Source: Bacteroidales bacterium | Lineage (GTDB): Bacteria > Bacteroidota > Bacteroidia > Bacteroidales > UBA7960 | Length of the DNA: 9,729 nucleotides | Direction of reading: 5' to 3' | Assembly: GCA_007128045.1 (NCBI GenBank) | Contig: SKYG01000382.1 | Coordinates: forward strand, 1 to 9,729 | Shown here: positions 7,004-9,729 of the stretch, in pieces | How the letters are laid out: every line of letters starts with the position of its first letter | Position numbering within the stretch: the stretch's first letter is position 1 | The notes under the pieces: model-generated | The model's input: only the letters and a program-made list of their open reading frames with translations | Database searches by the model: none | Told to the model about the DNA's origin: nothing | Made by a program: the position numbers and the translations under genes

Positions 7004-7087
7004 TGTGTTCCGCAGATTAACGCAGATGTTAAACATTTGGTTATCAACAATAATATATCAGCGAAAATCAGCGTAATCAGCGGGAGA
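7004..7087 (+). repeat. Bacteroidota-type intergenic repeat, left copy (inverted relative to 8319-8411)
   Basis: Two CGCAGAT 7-mers (7011, 7021) are followed by an AT-rich middle and three ATCAGCG 7-mers (7057, 7067, 7076), ending GGGAGA. The 7-mers are 9-10 nt apart, close to one helical turn. The block takes up most of the 152-nt spacer between the GYDIA kinase and the decarboxylase. The reverse complement of the block at 8319-8411 aligns along the whole length. No gene is visible in it. Confidence 0.8.
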
Positions 7088-7134
7088 CTGTTCAAAGTAA
7101 CTTCAGATATATAATCATATTAATCAAACCTTGA

Positions 7135-8283
7135 ATGATGAGCAGTATTGGCAAAGTAGGATGGGAGAGCCCGGCAAATATTGCCCTGGTGAAATATTGG
7201 GGCAAACAGCCGAATCAGATACCCATGAATCCTTCGCTGAGCTTTGTGCTGAAGGAAAGCGTGGTACGTATGAAATTGGAATATGCCTCCAATGGAAAAG
7301 ATGCCACCAGGCTGATCCACTTTACTCTAAATGGCAAACCCAACACTGGCTTCCAGAACAGGATCAGTACCTTTATCAACACCCTAACTCCGTATTTTTC
7401 TTTTCTTCGTGGGATGGAACTGTCAATCTCCAGTGAGAGCACGTTCCCGCATTCGGCAGGCATTGCTTCATCTGCCGCTGCCTTTAGCGCCCTGGCGCTG
7501 AACCTGTGCAGCATCGAAAGAGAGATTACAGGAACAATCGACATTGACTGCCTTGGAGTTTCGTTGGATAAAGCTTTCATGGACAGTTTCAATGCCGGAA
7601 GAAGTCATGGCCTGGATACTATCAGTGAACGTCACGATACAGATTTTATCCTGAAGGCATCCTTTATTGCCAGGCTTGGTAGTGGGAGTGCCTGCCGCTC
7701 ATTGCAGGATGGATTTGTGGCCTGGGGAAAAAGTGTGTTGCTGAAAGGATCAGACGACAGGTATGCTATCAGAGTGAATGAGGATCATGTAGACCCTGTG
7801 TTTAATACCTTGCGTGATGCCGTGCTGATCATCGATGATTCGGTAAAAAAGGTTTCCAGTTCAGCTGGCCATGCGTTGATGCACCATCACGCATACCGGC
7901 AAAGTCGTATTGTACAGGCTGGGAACAACCTGGAGCAGTTATTGTTGGCACTAAAAACAGGTGATGAAACTCCGTTCTTCAGTGTGATCGAGAATGAAGC
8001 CTTAAGCCTGCATAGCCTGATGATGTCGTCAAACCCCGGATATATTCTCATGAAGCCCGGGAGCATTGAAGCCCTGGAAAAAATCTGTGTGTTTCGAAAC
8101 CATCACGGGATAAACCTGGGTTTTACCATGGATGCCGGGCCCAATATACATCTGATCTATTTCGAGAGAGACAGCCATATGGTGAAGAAATTCATCAAGG
8201 AGGAATTGGCCATGTATTGTGTCGACAATCGCTGGATCGATGATGGGATGGGAAAAGGACCAGTACAAACAATACGTGCATAA
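7135..8283 (+). CDS. mvaD: Diphosphomevalonate decarboxylase family protein
   Basis: 382 residues, longer than the ~325 typical of firmicute MvaD. The enzyme uses ATP to phosphorylate the C3 hydroxyl and decarboxylate mevalonate diphosphate, giving IPP. Signatures: SPANIALVKYWGK (12-24; K20 and the YWGK motif), NPSLSF, the GHMP ATP loop SAGIASSAAAFSALAL, the substrate-binding GSGSACRSL (182-190, R188) and TMDAGPNIH with D333, the catalytic Asp in known MvaD enzymes. All residues expected for phosphorylation plus decarboxylation are therefore in place. Two consecutive ATG codons (7135, 7138) could start translation; there is no Shine-Dalgarno. The gene is enclosed by the inverted repeats at 7004-7087 and 8319-8411. 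A mevalonate 3,5-bisphosphate decarboxylase activity is known for relatives of this family but is less likely, since a candidate phosphomevalonate kinase lies upstream. Confidence 0.92.
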   Translation: MMSSIGKVGWESPANIALVKYWGKQPNQIPMNPSLSFVLKESVVRMKLEYASNGKDATRLIHFTLNGKPNTGFQNRISTFINTLTPYFSFLRGMELSISSESTFPHSAGIASSAAAFSALALNLCSIEREITGTIDIDCLGVSLDKAFMDSFNAGRSHGLDTISERHDTDFILKASFIARLGSGSACRSLQDGFVAWGKSVLLKGSDDRYAIRVNEDHVDPVFNTLRDAVLIIDDSVKKVSSSAGHALMHHHAYRQSRIVQAGNNLEQLLLALKTGDETPFFSVIENEALSLHSLMMSSNPGYILMKPGSIEALEKICVFRNHHGINLGFTMDAGPNIHLIYFERDSHMVKKFIKEELAMYCVDNRWIDDGMGKGPVQTIRA

Positions 8284-8318
8284 TATGAAACGTTCAGGAT
8301 AAAATAATCAAAAAGTAT

Positions 8319-8411
8319 TCTCCCGCTGATTGCGCTGATTTTCGCTGATTTATTTTCGCTGATAATCAAATATTTAATATCTGCGTTTTTCTGCGAAATC
8401 TGCGGGACACA
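8319..8411 (-). repeat. Bacteroidota-type intergenic repeat, right copy (inverted)
   Basis: This is the inverted counterpart of 7004-7087. Starting TCTCCCGCTGAT, it has four CGCTGAT 7-mers (8324, 8333, 8343, 8357), an AT-rich middle, then ATCTGCG/TTCTGCG units (8379, 8389, 8398) and ends GGGACACA. It is 93 bp long because it has one more 7-mer of each type than the left copy. It lies in the 212-nt spacer between the decarboxylase and mevalonate kinase. No convincing gene or promoter is visible in that spacer. Confidence 0.8.
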
Positions 8412-8453
8412 TAAAAACAGACTTTTAAGAATGAGTTCACTTTTTGACTTTTC

Positions 8454-8480
8454 GACATTCAGACATTCAGACATTCAGAC
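8454..8480. repeat. 8-bp tandem repeat (GACATTCA)
   Basis: GACATTCA is repeated three times exactly (8454, 8462, 8470) and followed by GAC, 15 nt before the mevalonate kinase start. A short perfect tandem array like this can change length by polymerase slippage. Changes here would alter the leader length but not the reading frame. Confidence 0.85.
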
Positions 8481-8495
8481 AAATAATATGAACAT

Positions 8496-9575
8496 ATGAG
8501 AGGCCATGCCGGGAGATTTCATGCCAAAGTACTGTTGTTTGGAGAGTATAGCCTGATAGTTGGTTCACAGGCGCTTACCATCCCATTCAGGAAGTTCTCC
8601 GGATCGTTGCATGGTTTCCCGGGAAACAGGTCTGATGGCGTTCAGGGAAAGGTATCTGAACCTGATGATGGTTCCGGGCTAAACGTATCCGGCAATGCCA
8701 CTATCTCGTCTGAGGAGACTATTACAGAGATGGCTAAGGTGCAAGCCTCGGGAAAATCGTTACAGGCATATTGTGATTATCTGATAAATCAGCCTGCCAA
8801 TATAGTGTTTTCTGAGGGTGCCGCATCAGGGAGTAACCCAGTAGCTTCTTTTTTAGACATCCTCGACCTGGAGGCATTTAAAGAAGACCTTGGCAGTGGC
8901 ATGTATTTTAAGTCGGATATTCCGGAAGGTTACGGGCTTGGCAGCTCCGGGGCCCTTGTCGCAGCAGTATATGACCACTATGCCTATGAAAAAATTAGTC
9001 CTTCAACGGCATATGACTTTGAAAGATTAAAATCCATATTAGCAGCCATGGAGTCAAGGTTTCATGGCACAAGCTCAGGTGTCGATCCACTGAGTTGTTA
9101 TCTGAACACTGGGCTGCAAATGGATACCGGCAAACGACAGACGTTTAAAACGATAACAGCGTTTCACCCGATAGCAGGCACTTTCTTCCTGGTTGACAGT
9201 GGAAGTATCCGGAAAACGGGTCCATTGGTACAAGCCTTTCTGGAGAAGACTAAAAGTCTTGGATTCAGGCGTTTTCTAAGCAAACAGTATGTGCCGGTAA
9301 ATAATGCTTGTATCTCAGCAGTGATTGATGGGGATGAAGTATCACTCGAAAAAAATATGCGTCTGATCTCTGAGCTTCAGATACAGCATTTCCTGGAAAT
9401 GATCCCTCCGGGGCTCTACGATATATGGAAGCATGGGCTGATATCCGGCGCTTACGTCCTAAAGCTGTGTGGCTCAGGCGGTGGCGGCTTTTTGCTTGGC
9501 TATACCAAATATCCTGAAATCCTCCATCAATCATTTCCAGACCACCGCTGTTTACAACTTCCCTTGCCGAAATAA
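8496..9575 (+). CDS. mvk: Mevalonate kinase (Bacteroidota type)
   Basis: 359 residues. It phosphorylates mevalonate to 5-phosphomevalonate with ATP. GHMP motifs: N-terminal FHAKVLLFGEYSLIVGS (K11, E17), ATP loop GYGLGSSGALVAA (GSSG at 149-152), HGTSSGVDPLSCYL with catalytic Asp D197, and C-terminal LCGSGGGGFLLGY (326-332), the glycine-only form expected for mevalonate kinase. SDIPEGYGLGSSGALVAA is characteristic of Bacteroidota mevalonate kinases. Residues about 38-80 and 105-120 look like enlarged, low-conservation loops and make it longer than the ~310-330 I expect for relatives. The ATG at 8496 is used because the nearby ATG at 8488 is followed by a stop after three codons. The 212-nt upstream spacer carries repeats and no clear promoter, so co-transcription with the decarboxylase is possible but not shown. 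Confidence 0.9.
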   Translation: MRGHAGRFHAKVLLFGEYSLIVGSQALTIPFRKFSGSLHGFPGNRSDGVQGKVSEPDDGSGLNVSGNATISSEETITEMAKVQASGKSLQAYCDYLINQPANIVFSEGAASGSNPVASFLDILDLEAFKEDLGSGMYFKSDIPEGYGLGSSGALVAAVYDHYAYEKISPSTAYDFERLKSILAAMESRFHGTSSGVDPLSCYLNTGLQMDTGKRQTFKTITAFHPIAGTFFLVDSGSIRKTGPLVQAFLEKTKSLGFRRFLSKQYVPVNNACISAVIDGDEVSLEKNMRLISELQIQHFLEMIPPGLYDIWKHGLISGAYVLKLCGSGGGGFLLGYTKYPEILHQSFPDHRCLQLPLPK

Positions 9576-9593
9576 TTTTAATCCTTGATGGGC

Positions 9594-9622
9594 TTCAAAA
9601 AAACAAAAGGATGGTATCTTTG
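9594..9622 (+). promoter_or_regulatory. Bacteroidota sigma-ABfr-type promoter for a downstream gene
   Basis: TATCTTTG at 9615-9622 fits the Bacteroidota -7 consensus TAnnTTTG exactly. A weak -33 element (TTC, 9594-9596, against consensus TTG) lies 18 nt upstream. Transcription would start near 9629 and run out of the window. It is the best promoter match I see in the window, and it suggests that a new transcription unit begins after mevalonate kinase. Confidence 0.55.
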
Positions 9623-9629
9623 CAAACAT

Positions 9630-9729
9630 ATGAAACCCACATGACGTGCATGTCACAAAAGAATATGTACCGAGCGAAGCGAGATCATGAACACAAATGA
9701 AATGAACTATAAGTGAATAATAACGTAAG
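9630..9729 (+). other. Leader region of an unseen downstream gene
   Basis: About 100 nt with no complete gene. Candidate ATG starts give only very short frames (19 and 9 codons or fewer). A GTG at 9713 is open to the edge (reads MNNNV), so a gene may begin there, but five codons prove nothing. An imperfect 14-bp palindrome TGACGTGCATGTCA (12 of 14 positions symmetric) starts at about 9642. A mirror-symmetric GAGCGAAGCGAG, a motif I associate with Bacteroidota spacers, lies near 9672. Either could be a regulatory or repeat element; function is unknown. Confidence 0.3.

Noticed and set aside
7004..8411. CRISPR array or composite transposon suggested by the repeats around mvaD
   Set aside because: The units are 7-mers without spacers of CRISPR size, there is no cas gene or transposase, and no target duplication is visible.
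8157..8474. 105-codon - strand frame over the end of mvaD and the following spacer
   Set aside because: About half of it is translated repeat (8319-8411) and the rest is antisense to mvaD. Frames made from these repeats are a usual source of false genes.
9576..9614. Terminator after mevalonate kinase
   Set aside because: No stem of useful length precedes the A/T-rich run.

Overview
The window looks like a chromosomal segment of a member of the Bacteroidota. The reasons are the gene families (Bacteroidota-type mevalonate enzymes and a GYDIA-type GHMP kinase), AT-rich leaders mostly without Shine-Dalgarno sequences, an exact TAnnTTTG -7 box near the right end, and small intergenic repeats of the kind scattered through Bacteroidota genomes. 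The order or genus cannot be settled from this sequence. All genes lie on the + strand.

Left part (1-3362): an acyl-CoA catabolic cluster. It holds the last 22 codons of an enoyl-CoA hydratase-like gene, a biotin-dependent acyl-CoA carboxylase alpha subunit (probably methylcrotonyl-CoA carboxylase, MccA/LiuD) and an acyl-CoA dehydrogenase. The hydratase-then-carboxylase order resembles the leucine/isovalerate (liu) pathway, whose hydratase product is HMG-CoA.

Right part (3482-9575): a nearly complete lower mevalonate pathway. It comprises type II isopentenyl-diphosphate isomerase, class II HMG-CoA reductase, a GYDIA-type GHMP kinase that probably fills the phosphomevalonate kinase slot, a diphosphomevalonate decarboxylase-family enzyme and mevalonate kinase. 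Together they would take HMG-CoA to mevalonate, phosphomevalonate, diphosphomevalonate, IPP and DMAPP. HMG-CoA synthase and HMG-CoA lyase are not in the window, so the leucine branch upstream is one possible local source of HMG-CoA.

Non-coding structure: two palindromic REP-like units lie between the isomerase and the reductase. A pair of inverted ~84/93-bp repeats built from 7-mers spaced about 9-10 nt brackets the decarboxylase gene. An 8-bp tandem repeat precedes mevalonate kinase, and a Bacteroidota-type promoter follows it, presumably for a gene beyond the right edge. No gene-free stretch exceeds 300 bases.

Most notable: (1) the GYDIA kinase carries phosphomevalonate-kinase-like signatures and is the only candidate for that step; (2) inside it sits a ~40-residue segment of odd composition, whose DNA has coding-like G/C third-position bias in a different frame (35 of 38 codons) and a 9-bp perfect hairpin, suggesting an in-frame insertion; (3) leucine-type catabolism sits next to the mevalonate pathway; (4) the inverted repeats bracket one essential-pathway gene.
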